38,607 nt of DNA, from positions 1 through 38,607 of the forward strand of contig JADLGL010000020.1 in the NCBI GenBank assembly GCA_020849325.1, given 5' to 3'. Below, piece by piece: positions 29,259-36,431 of the stretch. The notes under the pieces were generated by a model. That model saw only the letters and a program-made list of their open reading frames with translations, did not search any database and was not told the DNA's origin. The stretch is from Bauldia sp. (lineage in GTDB: Bacteria > Pseudomonadota > Alphaproteobacteria > Rhizobiales > Kaistiaceae). Each line of letters starts with the position of its first letter. Position 1 is the first letter of the stretch. Made by a program: the position numbers and the translations under genes.

Positions 29259-29637
29259 GGAAACCATCCCTTCCGCAGCCGAGGCGAAAGCCTGGAACCC
29301 CTATTCGGCGGACTGTCCCACGCGCGTCGTCCTCGACCGGATCGCGGACAAGTGGACGGTGCTCGTCCTCGGCCTTCTCGGCGACCGGCCAAAGCGGTTC
29401 AACCAGTTGCGGAAGAGCGTCGACGGGTTGTCGCAGAAGGTGCTGACGCAGATCCTCCGCGGCCTCGAAACGGACGGCCTCGTGACGCGCACCGCGTTCC
29501 CGACCGTGCCGGTGACGGTCGAGTACGCGCTCACCCCGCTCGGCGACAGCCTTCGGACAACGCTCGACGGCGTGCGGCTATGGGCGGAGGCGAACATCGA
29601 GGCGATCCTCCAGGCCCGGAAGGCGAAGGGGCCGTGA
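29257..29637 (+). CDS. HxlR family transcriptional regulator
   Basis: A 126-residue winged-helix regulator. The HxlR signature is complete: CPTRVVLDRIADKWTVLVL, then LLGDRPKRFNQLRKSVDGLSQKVLTQILRGLETDGLVTRT and VEYALTPLGDSL. HxlR proteins act as dimers responding to small electrophiles, redox state or aldehydes. A single cysteine (in ADCPTR near residue 17) sits where the redox-sensing cysteine is found in several members such as QorR or HypR. The start is chosen at 29257 because the fold begins there. It is divergent from the NTF2-like gene across 106 bases that contain two near-identical 12-base sites. Confidence 0.93.
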   Translation: METIPSAAEAKAWNPYSADCPTRVVLDRIADKWTVLVLGLLGDRPKRFNQLRKSVDGLSQKVLTQILRGLETDGLVTRTAFPTVPVTVEYALTPLGDSLRTTLDGVRLWAEANIEAILQARKAKGP

Positions 29638-29767
29638 CGGCCCGGCCGCTCCAACTCGCAGCGCGGCGATCATGCGGGGTGCGCGGGAGGAACTCCCGGC
29701 GTAAGCTCGCGTTCCGGACGAGGGCCGGGATGGCCCGCGGACAACGCAGGGAGAGCTTCAGGCAATC

Positions 29768-30049
29768 ATGAGTGCGCGCTTCCAGAGGTGGGTGAAGGAG
29801 TGGATCGACGAGAACATCCTTCCCGGCGCCAATTCCGACATCGAGACCAACGAGAAGAAGGCCGCGCGGCTGACCGACAAGGTGCTCGCCGAGGCGGTCG
29901 CGGCCGGCTTCTCGAAATTCGAGATCGACGGCGAACGGAAGCGCGTCGGGATCATGGTCCAGACCGCGGTCGCGGACACGACGGACTTCGATGTCGACGC
30001 GTATCACCTCAAATCGCAGCTGGCGCAGGAGAACGAGGACGGGGACTGA
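29768..30049 (+). CDS. Small acidic protein, unknown (DUF768-like layout)
   Basis: A 93-residue soluble protein. The pattern FQRWVKEWIDENILPG, then LTDKVLAEAVAAGFSKFEID, recalls the helix-loop-helix layout of small rhizobial DUF768 proteins, but the resemblance is loose. A strand-rich segment RKRVGIMVQTAVADTTDFDVD follows, with an acidic tail. There is no signal peptide or membrane segment and no cysteine. CAGG precedes the ATG by seven bases. It stands alone between the HxlR gene and the ilvB leader promoter. Confidence 0.68.
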   Translation: MSARFQRWVKEWIDENILPGANSDIETNEKKAARLTDKVLAEAVAAGFSKFEIDGERKRVGIMVQTAVADTTDFDVDAYHLKSQLAQENEDGD

Positions 30050-30155
30050 GGCCCGTTCCCCGAAGGCGCGGCGTTCCCGCACGGAACTCCGCGATCATCG
30101 GACTGGGCGGCCGACGCCCCGGCCCGTCGACGGCGGACGAAACGGCTGGAACTTC

Positions 30156-30184
30156 TTGACCCCGCCCCTGCCCTCGCCTACCTT
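30156..30184 (+). promoter_or_regulatory. Predicted promoter of the ilvB operon
   Basis: TTGACC (30156-30161), a 17-base spacer and TACCTT (30179-30184). Transcription would start near 30191, about 25 bases before the leader peptide. Boxes and spacing are good for an alphaproteobacterial housekeeping promoter. Confidence 0.65.
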
Positions 30185-30215
30185 TCGCGCTCACTCGCGA
30201 AGGCACGCTGCAGCG

Positions 30216-30263
30216 ATGCACGCCATTTTCGTAGTATCGGAGCGCACCGCCACGATGGCTTAA
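30216..30263 (+). CDS. ilvB operon leader peptide
   Basis: A 15-codon frame encoding MHAIFVVSERTATMA followed by TAA. Codons 4, 6 and 7 are ATT, GTA and GTA, that is Ile and tandem Val, the end products of the pathway. GTA is rare in this GC-rich DNA, where GTC and GTG dominate, so the choice looks deliberate. It lies between a good promoter and a strong terminator just ahead of ilvB. A ribosome stalled on the Val codons would cover the 5' arm of the long stem at 30241-30251. This is the usual arrangement for transcription attenuation by charged-tRNA supply. The ribosome site is weak (GAAGG, 13 bases upstream). Confidence 0.75.
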   Translation: MHAIFVVSERTATMA

Positions 30264-30288
30264 GGCCGTCGCAAGACGGTGGTGCGCT
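30241..30288 (+). promoter_or_regulatory. Leader RNA stem with competing internal hairpins
   Basis: AGCGCACCGCC (30241-30251) pairs with GGTGGTGCGCT (30278-30288), 11 pairs with one G-U. Inside, GATGGC pairs with GCCGTC (30254-30259 and 30265-30270). Alternatively CCGTC-GCAA-GACGG (30266-30279) forms a tetraloop hairpin that would break both. The stem overlaps the end of the leader frame. I could not establish which form opposes the terminator. Confidence 0.6.
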
Positions 30289-30294
30289 TAATCC

Positions 30295-30318
30295 AAGGGG
30301 CCCGCGAGGCCCCTTTTT
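30295..30318 (+). terminator. ilvB attenuator terminator
   Basis: AAGGGGCC (30295-30302) pairs with GGCCCCTT (30308-30315) around loop CGCGA, and the T tract TTTTT covers 30314-30318. It ends 44 bases before the ilvB ATG, so it would stop transcription before the operon unless relieved. Confidence 0.88.
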
Positions 30319-30362
30319 GCTGACCGGAAGACCCCAGAAAGACCGCCGCAGTGGAGAGTGGA

Positions 30363-32129
30363 ATGGAACCGAGAATGATGACGGGCGCGGAGATGGTGCT
30401 CCAGGCGCTGGTCGATCAGGGCGTCACCGACGTCTTCGGCTATCCCGGCGGGGCGGTGCTGCCGATCTACGATGCGCTCTTCCAGCAGGAGAAGATCTTC
30501 CACACGCTCGTCCGGCACGAGCAGGGCGCGGGCCACGCGGCCGAAGGCTATGCCCGCTCGACCGGGAAAGTGGGCGTTGCGCTGGTCACCTCCGGGCCGG
30601 GCGCCACCAACATGGTGACGCCGCTCACGGACGCCCTCCTCGATTCCATCCCGATGGTCTGCATCACCGGCCAGGTCGCGACCCACCTCATCGGCTCGGA
30701 CGCGTTCCAGGAGTGCGACACGGTCGGCATCACGCGGCCCTGCACCAAGAACAACTGGCTGGTGAAGGACGTGAACGACCTCAGCCGCGTCCTCCACGAG
30801 GCGTTCTACGTCGCGACGCATGGCCGGCCCGGCCCGGTGGTCGTCGACATCCCGAAGGACGTCCAGTTCGCGACCGGCGTCTATACGCCGCCCGACCCGC
30901 GCGGCCACAAGACCTACCAGCCGCAGGTGAAGGGCGATTCCGCTGCGATCCGCGCCGCGATCGACCTCATCGCGAACGCCAAGCGGCCGATCTTCTACAC
31001 CGGCGGCGGGATCATCAATTCGGGCCCCGAGGCCTCGAAGCTCCTGCGCGAATTCGTGCGCCTGACGGGCTTTCCGATCACGACGACGCTGATGGGCCTC
31101 GGCTCCTACCCCGCGTCGGACCCGCAGTGGCTCGGCATGCTCGGCATGCACGGCACCTACGAAGCCAACAACGCGATGCATGACTGCGACGTCATGATCA
31201 ATCTCGGCGCCCGCTTCGACGACCGCATCACCGGCCGCCTCAACGCGTTCTCTCCCAACTCGCGGAAAATCCACGTCGACATCGACCCGTCGTCGATCAA
31301 CAAGAACGTCCGCGTCGACATCCCGATCATCGGCGACGTCGGCAACGTGCTCGCCGACATGCTCCACGTCTGGAAGGCGGAGAAGCCGAAGACGGACAAG
31401 GCCGCGCTCAAGAACTGGTGGGCGCAGATCGACAGGTGGCGCGCCCGGAACAGCCTCGCCTACCGCAACAGCCGCGACATCATCATGCCGCAATATGCGG
31501 TCGAGCGGCTCTACGCGCTGACGAAGGATCGCGACACCTACGTCACGACCGAAGTCGGCCAGCACCAGATGTGGGCGGCGCAGTATTTTCATTTCGAGGA
31601 GCCGAACCGCTGGATGACTTCGGGCGGCCTCGGCACGATGGGCTACGGCTTGCCTGCCGCCGTCGGCGTCCAGACGGCGCACCCGGAAGCACTCGTCATC
31701 GACATCGCCGGCGACGCGTCGGTGCTGATGACGATGCAGGAGATGTCGACGGCGGTGCAGCACGGCCTGCCGATCAAGATCTTCATCCTCAACAACCAGC
31801 ACATGGGCATGGTTCGCCAGTGGCAACAGCTGCTCCACGGCAACCGCCTGTCGCACAGCTACACCGAGGCGCTGCCGGACTTCGTCATGCTCGCCGAAGC
31901 CTATGGCTGCGCCGGCTTCCAGGTGAGCAAGCCGGGCGACCTCGACGCCGCGATCCTCGAGATGATCAAGGTCGACAAGCCGGTGCTGTTCGACTGCCGC
32001 GTCGCCGCGCTCGCCAACTGCCTGCCGATGATCCCGTCGGGCAAGGCGCACAACGAGATGCTGCTGCCGGAAGCCACGGACGCCGAGATCGACAGCGCGA
32101 TCGACGACGCCGGCAAGGTGATGGTGTAG
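30363..32129 (+). CDS. ilvB: Acetolactate synthase large (catalytic) subunit
   Basis: A 588-residue thiamine-diphosphate enzyme that makes acetolactate from two pyruvates, or acetohydroxybutyrate from pyruvate and 2-oxobutyrate. [15 protein letters not shown] is followed by the catalytic glutamate E53 in [15 protein letters not shown]. The thiamine-binding motif begins GDASVLMT at about 450 and ends [15 protein letters not shown]. Length and motifs are complete. The ATG at 30363 has GGAGAG at 30353-30358; an in-frame GTG at 30351 is possible. The stop overlaps the next GTG start as TAGTG. Its regulatory subunit ilvN is three genes downstream rather than adjacent. Expression is probably attenuated through the leader peptide. 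Confidence 0.97.
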   Translation: MEPRMMTGAEMVLQALVDQGVTDVFGYPGGAVLPIYDALFQQEKIFHTLVRHEQGAGHAAEGYARSTGKVGVALVTSGPGATNMVTPLTDALLDSIPMVCITGQVATHLIGSDAFQECDTVGITRPCTKNNWLVKDVNDLSRVLHEAFYVATHGRPGPVVVDIPKDVQFATGVYTPPDPRGHKTYQPQVKGDSAAIRAAIDLIANAKRPIFYTGGGIINSGPEASKLLREFVRLTGFPITTTLMGLGSYPASDPQWLGMLGMHGTYEANNAMHDCDVMINLGARFDDRITGRLNAFSPNSRKIHVDIDPSSINKNVRVDIPIIGDVGNVLADMLHVWKAEKPKTDKAALKNWWAQIDRWRARNSLAYRNSRDIIMPQYAVERLYALTKDRDTYVTTEVGQHQMWAAQYFHFEEPNRWMTSGGLGTMGYGLPAAVGVQTAHPEALVIDIAGDASVLMTMQEMSTAVQHGLPIKIFILNNQHMGMVRQWQQLLHGNRLSHSYTEALPDFVMLAEAYGCAGFQVSKPGDLDAAILEMIKVDKPVLFDCRVAALANCLPMIPSGKAHNEMLLPEATDAEIDSAIDDAGKVMV

Positions 32130-32794
32130 TGGCGACGATCTCCTCCATCTCCGTCACCTGCGCTGCCTGCGGGACCGCGAGCGAGCAGCGCCGCGCCACC
32201 GGCATCGACACCGTCGGCTTCCCCGACCTCGACCTCCGCCCGCCGGAAATGCGGCGGAGCACGATGCACACCTGGCTGCAGGAGTGTCCCTCCTGCGGTT
32301 TCGTCGCCCCCGACATCTCGAAGAGCGACGACATCGAGCGCGCGGCGATGCACGGCCCGGAATGGAATGCGCTGCTGGCGGGCCGCGGCGGCGCCGACGC
32401 GCTGTCGAACCGGTTCGAACGGCGGGCGTTCCTCGAGCGCGCCGGCGCGAAGGACGGCCTCGCCGCCTTCCGCATGCTGTGCGCGGCGTGGGACGCCGAT
32501 GACCGGAAAGACGTCGCGGGGGCGAAAGCCTACCGCGCGAAAGCGGTGCCCCTCTTCGAAGCGGCGCTCGACGGACCGCCTTCGCCGCAGCTCGCGGTCG
32601 ACTGGACGATGCAACTCGTCGACGTCCTCCGCCGGCTCCGGCGGTGGGACGAGGCCGACACGCTGAACGACCGCCTCTTCGACGAAGACCGGATGACCAT
32701 CCGGGCGGTCGCGGCGTTCAACGCGCGGATGATCCAGGAGGGCGACGACGCCCGGTTCGGCATGGGCATCGCGCTGGAAGAGGCCGGAGCATGA
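32129..32794 (+). CDS. Zinc-ribbon protein, first tandem paralogue in ilv operon
   Basis: A 221-residue protein I cannot place in a named family with confidence. Four cysteines, C11-x-x-C14 and C53-x-x-C56 (CAAC and CPSC), form a probable zinc ribbon. Between them lies DLDLRPPEMRRSTMHTWLQE. The C-terminal 130 residues are helical with repeated W/A/L positions (MLCAAWDADD, LVDVLRRLRRWDEADTL), like a short TPR array; the combination recalls DUF2225-type proteins. It shares the same cysteine positions and several motifs with the next gene. Its GTG start overlaps the ilvB stop as TAGTG, so it is translated with ilvB. A role in assembling or sensing in this pathway is only a guess. Confidence 0.8.
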   Translation: MATISSISVTCAACGTASEQRRATGIDTVGFPDLDLRPPEMRRSTMHTWLQECPSCGFVAPDISKSDDIERAAMHGPEWNALLAGRGGADALSNRFERRAFLERAGAKDGLAAFRMLCAAWDADDRKDVAGAKAYRAKAVPLFEAALDGPPSPQLAVDWTMQLVDVLRRLRRWDEADTLNDRLFDEDRMTIRAVAAFNARMIQEGDDARFGMGIALEEAGA

Positions 32795-32804
32795 GGCCGC
32801 CGCG

Positions 32805-33467
32805 GTGAGCACCTATGGCACGAAGCAGGTGATCTGCGCCGTCTGCGAGGCGGAGAGCGTCCAGACGACGATCGTCAGCGCCAGCCGCGCGGGCGCCGCG
32901 GATCTCGACCTCCGCGCGCCGCGGACCGAGCGCGACACCATCCACGCCTGGCTGCAGGAATGCCCGGCGTGCGGCTTCGTGTCGGCCGACATATCGGTGG
33001 CATCGGAGCCGGAGATCGCAGCGTTCAATGCCGGCGTCGGCGCGCTCGGCGATGCCGAGCCCGGCAGTGGCGCTGAGCTGATGCAGCGCTTCCAGCGCCG
33101 GGCGGCGATCGAGAACGTCCTCGGCGACCTCCGCGCCGCCGGCTTCCGCTCGCTCAACGCCGCCTGGGTGGCGGACGACCACGACCTGCCGGAAGCGATC
33201 GAGCGGCGGCGCGAGGCGGCGGATTGCTATTCGCGCTATCTCGCGACCGATCCGCCCGACGAGGAGGCGAACCATCTCGGCGTGATGCTGATCGACATCC
33301 TCCGGCGCGCCGAAGTGTGGGACGAGGCCGAGGGCTATTGCGACTGGCTGGCGGCCCGCGACACGCGGCCGATCGTGCAGACCATCGTCCGCTTCCAGGG
33401 GGAGGCGATCGCCCGCCGCGACGCCGCGGTCCACACCATGAAGGACCTCGAGGCCGCCCGTGTCTGA
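32805..33467 (+). CDS. Zinc-ribbon protein, second tandem paralogue in ilv operon
   Basis: A 220-residue paralogue of the preceding gene product. The cysteines are at exactly the same positions, C11, C14, C53 and C56, with no gap needed. Shared blocks are DLDLR.P...R.T.H.WLQECP.CGFV..DIS at 33-63, then R..RRA..E, AAW.ADD and DILRRAEVWDEAEGYCDWL. The rest has diverged, so the duplication is old. The start is a GTG ten bases after the previous stop, with GAGG upstream. Its last eight bases overlap the next gene (GTGTCTGA). It is probably a soluble helical-repeat protein with a zinc knuckle; function unknown. Confidence 0.8.
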   Translation: MSTYGTKQVICAVCEAESVQTTIVSASRAGAADLDLRAPRTERDTIHAWLQECPACGFVSADISVASEPEIAAFNAGVGALGDAEPGSGAELMQRFQRRAAIENVLGDLRAAGFRSLNAAWVADDHDLPEAIERRREAADCYSRYLATDPPDEEANHLGVMLIDILRRAEVWDEAEGYCDWLAARDTRPIVQTIVRFQGEAIARRDAAVHTMKDLEAARV

Positions 33468-34077
33468 GCCGACGCCGAAGCCCGCGAAGCCGAGCTTCGC
33501 CGACGAGCGCGACCTGTCGGCGGACGATCTCCGCCGCGGTGAAGGCGTTCTCCGGGCGATCTTCGCGCTCCGGCTCGTGATGCTGGTGGGCTCGGTGGGC
33601 TCGTTCCTCGGCTCGCTCCTGATGTTCTACCAGGGCTTCCTCTACGTCATCGATGCGTTCAATACGCTCTCGCACGGCACCGGGGACGGGCACGTCGCGC
33701 AGGTGACGGTGCCGGTGCTCGAGGCGGTCGATTCGTTCCTTTTCGGCGTGGTTCTCGTCATCTTCGCCTACGGCATCGCCGTTGGCTTCGTGTTCCGCCT
33801 GCCCCCGGCGCTGGTCCGCATCCTGCCGTCGTGGATGCGGATCTCGGGCGTCGGCCAGCTCAAGGCGATCCTCGCCGAAGTCGTCGTGGTCGTCCTGATC
33901 GTGATCTTCGCGCGCGTGGTCGTCGAAGCGGTCGACCACGGCGGCGGTTTCGACTGGTCGCTGCTCGTCCTTCCCGTCGCCATCGTCCTCGTCGCGGGTG
34001 CGATCCGGCTCCTCGAACTGAGCAGCCATTCGCCGGACGAGAACGGAACAACCCCATCAAAACCGGACGCTCACTGA
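33460..34077 (+). CDS. UPF0114 (YqhA-like) family membrane protein
   Basis: A 205-residue inner-membrane protein with four predicted helices, at about 32-56, 86-112, 136-158 and 166-185. The pattern LRLVMLVGSVGSFLGSLLMF near the first helix and ESVDSFLFG-like VDSFLFGVVLVIFAYGI in the second fit the UPF0114/YqhA family, followed by the loop ISGVGQLKAILAEV. A 30-residue charged N-terminus precedes the helices. The GTG start lies inside the end of the upstream gene (8-base overlap), with GAGG six bases ahead. The stop overlaps ilvN as TGATG. Why a membrane protein is embedded in this operon is unclear. Confidence 0.82.
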   Translation: MSEPTPKPAKPSFADERDLSADDLRRGEGVLRAIFALRLVMLVGSVGSFLGSLLMFYQGFLYVIDAFNTLSHGTGDGHVAQVTVPVLEAVDSFLFGVVLVIFAYGIAVGFVFRLPPALVRILPSWMRISGVGQLKAILAEVVVVVLIVIFARVVVEAVDHGGGFDWSLLVLPVAIVLVAGAIRLLELSSHSPDENGTTPSKPDAH

Positions 34078-34619
34078 TGAACGCGCAGCCGATCCAGTCC
34101 TTCCTGCAGCCCGCCAGGCCGCCGCTCGAGCGCCACACGCTGTCGATCGTGGTCGACAACGAGCCCGGCGTCCTCGCCCGCGTCATCGGCCTCTTCTCCG
34201 GCCGCGGCTACAACATCGACAGCCTCACGGTGTCGGAGACCGAGCATGCCGCGCACGTCTCGCGGATCACGATCGTCACCACCGGCCAGGCGACCGTCAT
34301 CGAGCAGATCAAGGCGCAGCTGTCGCGGATGGTGCCGGTGCACTCGGTGCGCGACCTCACCGCCGAAGGCAGTTCGCTCGAACGGGAGCTCGCGCTCGTG
34401 AAGGTGATCGGCACCGGCGACCAGCGCAACGAAGCGCTTCGCCTCGCCCAGGTCTTCCGCGCCGACGTCATCGACGCCAATGTCGATCACTTCGTGTTCG
34501 AGCTCACCGGCAAGCCGGCCAAGGTCGACCAGTTCATCGCCATCATGGGCCCGCTCGGGCTGGTCGAGGTGTGCCGCACCGGCATCGCCGCGGTGAGCCG
34601 GGGGAAGAAGACCGCCTGA
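34077..34619 (+). CDS. ilvN: Acetolactate synthase small (regulatory) subunit
   Basis: A 180-residue regulatory subunit (also called ilvH) that stimulates the catalytic subunit and confers valine feedback inhibition. The N-terminal ACT domain starts at residue 20, HTLSIVVDNEPGVLARVIG, then LFSGRGYNIDSLTVS, the normal effector-binding region. The C-terminal domain has LVKVIGTGDQRNEALRLAQV, then RADVIDANVDHFVFELTGKP. Both domains are complete. The ATG overlaps the stop of the UPF0114-like gene as TGATG. It is therefore the fifth and last clear gene of the ilvB operon. Confidence 0.97.
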   Translation: MNAQPIQSFLQPARPPLERHTLSIVVDNEPGVLARVIGLFSGRGYNIDSLTVSETEHAAHVSRITIVTTGQATVIEQIKAQLSRMVPVHSVRDLTAEGSSLERELALVKVIGTGDQRNEALRLAQVFRADVIDANVDHFVFELTGKPAKVDQFIAIMGPLGLVEVCRTGIAAVSRGKKTA

Positions 34620-34623
34620 CGGG

Positions 34624-35133
34624 GTGGCTCCCGCGCGCCGAATGAAAGCCTACGGCCGCGAGGACCATGTGCGCCTCGCCATATGGGCAGCCGACTGCGC
34701 CGAGCGCGTGCTGCCCTTCTTCACGAGCGCCCTGCCCGACGACGACCGGCCGTTCTTCGCGATCGAGACCGGACGCGAATGGGCGCTCACCGGCATCTTC
34801 GCAATGCGGACGATCCGCAGCGCGTCCCTTGGCGCACACGCCGCGGCGAAGCTGGTGAAAGCCGGCTCGCCGGCCGCCCTCGCCGCTCACGCGGCCGGAC
34901 AGGCGGTTGCGACGGCTCACGTTCCGCAGCACGCCTTCGGCGCCGCGTATTACGCGCTTCGCGCCATCGCTGCCGCCGACCAACCGGCGTCGCTCGCCTC
35001 GGTCGCGCGGGAGTACGAGTGGCAGGTGGACAGCGTGGCGGAAGGGCTGCGGAACGAGGTCAGGCGCCGGGTGATGATCGGCCGCCGCGGCAACCGCGCA
35101 ACCGTCACTATCGACAAGAGCGGCGACTTCTAG
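34624..35133 (+). CDS. Imm5-like putative immunity protein
   Basis: A 169-residue helical, alanine-rich protein. The signature LAIWAADCAERVLPFF, then PDDDRPFFAIETGREWA, then AAGQAVATAHVPQHAFGAAYYALRAI strongly resembles the Imm5-like family assigned to immunity proteins of polymorphic toxin systems. Such proteins would neutralise a toxin by binding. No toxin gene is next to it, so it is an orphan or has another role. The start is a GTG at 34624, four bases after ilvN; an ATG at 34642 is equally plausible. The closeness to ilvN suggests read-through from the ilv operon. The TAG stop is part of a palindromic repeat. Confidence 0.8.
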   Translation: MAPARRMKAYGREDHVRLAIWAADCAERVLPFFTSALPDDDRPFFAIETGREWALTGIFAMRTIRSASLGAHAAAKLVKAGSPAALAAHAAGQAVATAHVPQHAFGAAYYALRAIAAADQPASLASVAREYEWQVDSVAEGLRNEVRRRVMIGRRGNRATVTIDKSGDF

Positions 35134-35235
35134 AGCGTGATCCGTTGAAGTCGGATGATGCTCGTCGCTCCATCCCTTGATGGAGCATTGTCTTTTTCGA
35201 AGAACCGGCGTCCACTTCTTCGGATCATGCCCTAG
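35130..35235. repeat. Extragenic palindrome (AGAGCGTGATCCG type) between convergent genes
   Basis: CTAGAGCGTGATCCG at 35130-35144 and the complement of CTAGGGCATGATCCG at 35221-35235 differ at two of 15 bases and bound about 76 bases. Inside, GCTCCATC and GATGGAGC (35167-35186) form a second hairpin. I recall this type as a widespread repeat in Hyphomicrobiales. The outer arms contain the stop codons of both flanking genes. Confidence 0.75.
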
Positions 35236-35729
35236 TTCCGCCTGACGTCGATGATCGGTCCCGAGGATTGCGGCAGGCGCTGGCGGATCGCCTCGGCGAG
35301 ACGCTCGGGCGTCGGGCTGCCGATGAGCACCTTCTTTCCGCCCCGCGTTTCCACCGCCACGGCGCCGCGGCCGCGGACGGCATAGTACCAGCCTTCCGGC
35401 GTCCTGCGGACGCCGAGGCCATACCACAGCGGCAGGCTGCGGGGGGCGACCGACACGATGTCGGCAAGAAGGATGCGCTTCCGCCAGAAGCCGAAGCGGA
35501 AATGCCATTCGAGGATGCTGCCGCCGACGGTCACCGTCAGCGCCGAGAAGGCAAGGAGAAGGCCAAAGGCGACGGCGAGGATGAAGGCGAGGATCCAGAG
35601 CGGCGGATCATCCGACGCCGAGGTCGAGAACGCCGTCACGACAAGCGCCAACACGGCGATGGCGACGCCGATCAGCGGCAGCACCAGGGATGCGTGCCTT
35701 TCCTCGTAGCGTGACGCGATCCGTGCCAT
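35232..35729 (-). CDS. Membrane protein with a PH-like domain, unknown
   Basis: A 165-residue protein. Two hydrophobic helices (about 16-37 and 47-68) are followed by a beta-rich region LTVTVGGSILEWHFRFGFWRKRILLADIVSVAP, the arrangement of bacterial PH-like (YdbT/YokE-type) membrane proteins. Near the C-terminus, GWYYAVRGRGAVAVETRGGKKVLIGS and an amphipathic helix complete the domain. The start at 35729 has GGAGG seven bases upstream; an ATG six codons earlier does not. Its TAG stop is supplied by the palindromic repeat. Function is unknown. Confidence 0.72.
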   Translation of the reverse strand: MARIASRYEERHASLVLPLIGVAIAVLALVVTAFSTSASDDPPLWILAFILAVAFGLLLAFSALTVTVGGSILEWHFRFGFWRKRILLADIVSVAPRSLPLWYGLGVRRTPEGWYYAVRGRGAVAVETRGGKKVLIGSPTPERLAEAIRQRLPQSSGPIIDVRRN

Positions 35730-35847
35730 CCCTGCCTCCGCTCCCATGATAGCCGGCCCGACACCGGGCGGAAGGTGTCGGATCGAACGGAACGCCGACT
35801 CGTGCTAGCGTTGCCCGATAGCGTCCCGCAGCCCAATGGAGCAGCCG

Positions 35848-36429
35848 ATGACGTTCTCAACCCCCTCCGGAACGGGGCTTCGTTCGCCCCTCCTCACGCC
35901 CCTCGCCCGTAACTGGGGACTGATCGCCCTCCGTGGCGTCCTGTCGATCCTCTTCGGCATCGTCTGCATCGCGTGGCCCGGCGTCGCGCTCACGACGTTC
36001 ATCTGGCTGTTCGCGGTATTTGCGCTCGTCGACGGCGTGTTCTCGATCGGCGCTGCGATCACCGGCGGCTCGATGATGCCGCGGTGGTGGCTCGCGGTGG
36101 TCGGCATCGCCGGCATCGCGGTGGGTCTCATCGCGGCGTTCAACCCCGGCGCCACGGCGCTGGTCCTCCTCACCTTCATCGGCGCGTGGAGCATCGTCCG
36201 CGGCATCTTCGAGATCGCCGGCGCGATCGCCGTGCGGAAGGAGATCGACAACGAGTGGATGCTGATCCTCGGCGGCGCGATCTCGGTGCTGTTCGGCCTC
36301 TACGTCTTCATCTTCCCCGGCGAAGGGGCGCTCGCGATCCTCATCGTCATCGGCATCTGGTCGATCATCGCCGGCGTCATGATGGTCGGCTTCGCCTTCC
36401 GTCTCCGCCGCCACAATTCGCGGGCCTGA
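35848..36429 (+). CDS. HdeD family (DUF308) acid-resistance membrane protein
   Basis: A 193-residue inner-membrane protein with six predicted helices in three DUF308 pairs, for example LIALRGVLSILFGIVCIAWPG, AVVGIAGIAVGLIAAFNPG and LILGGAISVLFGLYVFIFPGEG. The repeated (R/G)G..S.LFG....W/FPG motif is typical of HdeD, which supports acid tolerance in E. coli. GGAG lies six bases before the ATG at 35848; an ATG 12 bases earlier lacks a site. The next gene begins two bases after its stop, so both are probably made together. Confidence 0.9.
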   Translation: MTFSTPSGTGLRSPLLTPLARNWGLIALRGVLSILFGIVCIAWPGVALTTFIWLFAVFALVDGVFSIGAAITGGSMMPRWWLAVVGIAGIAVGLIAAFNPGATALVLLTFIGAWSIVRGIFEIAGAIAVRKEIDNEWMLILGGAISVLFGLYVFIFPGEGALAILIVIGIWSIIAGVMMVGFAFRLRRHNSRA

Positions 36430-36431
36430 CG

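Noticed and set aside
34624-35133. Complete toxin-immunity module
   Set aside because: Only the immunity-like gene is present; no toxin domain is visible in either neighbour.
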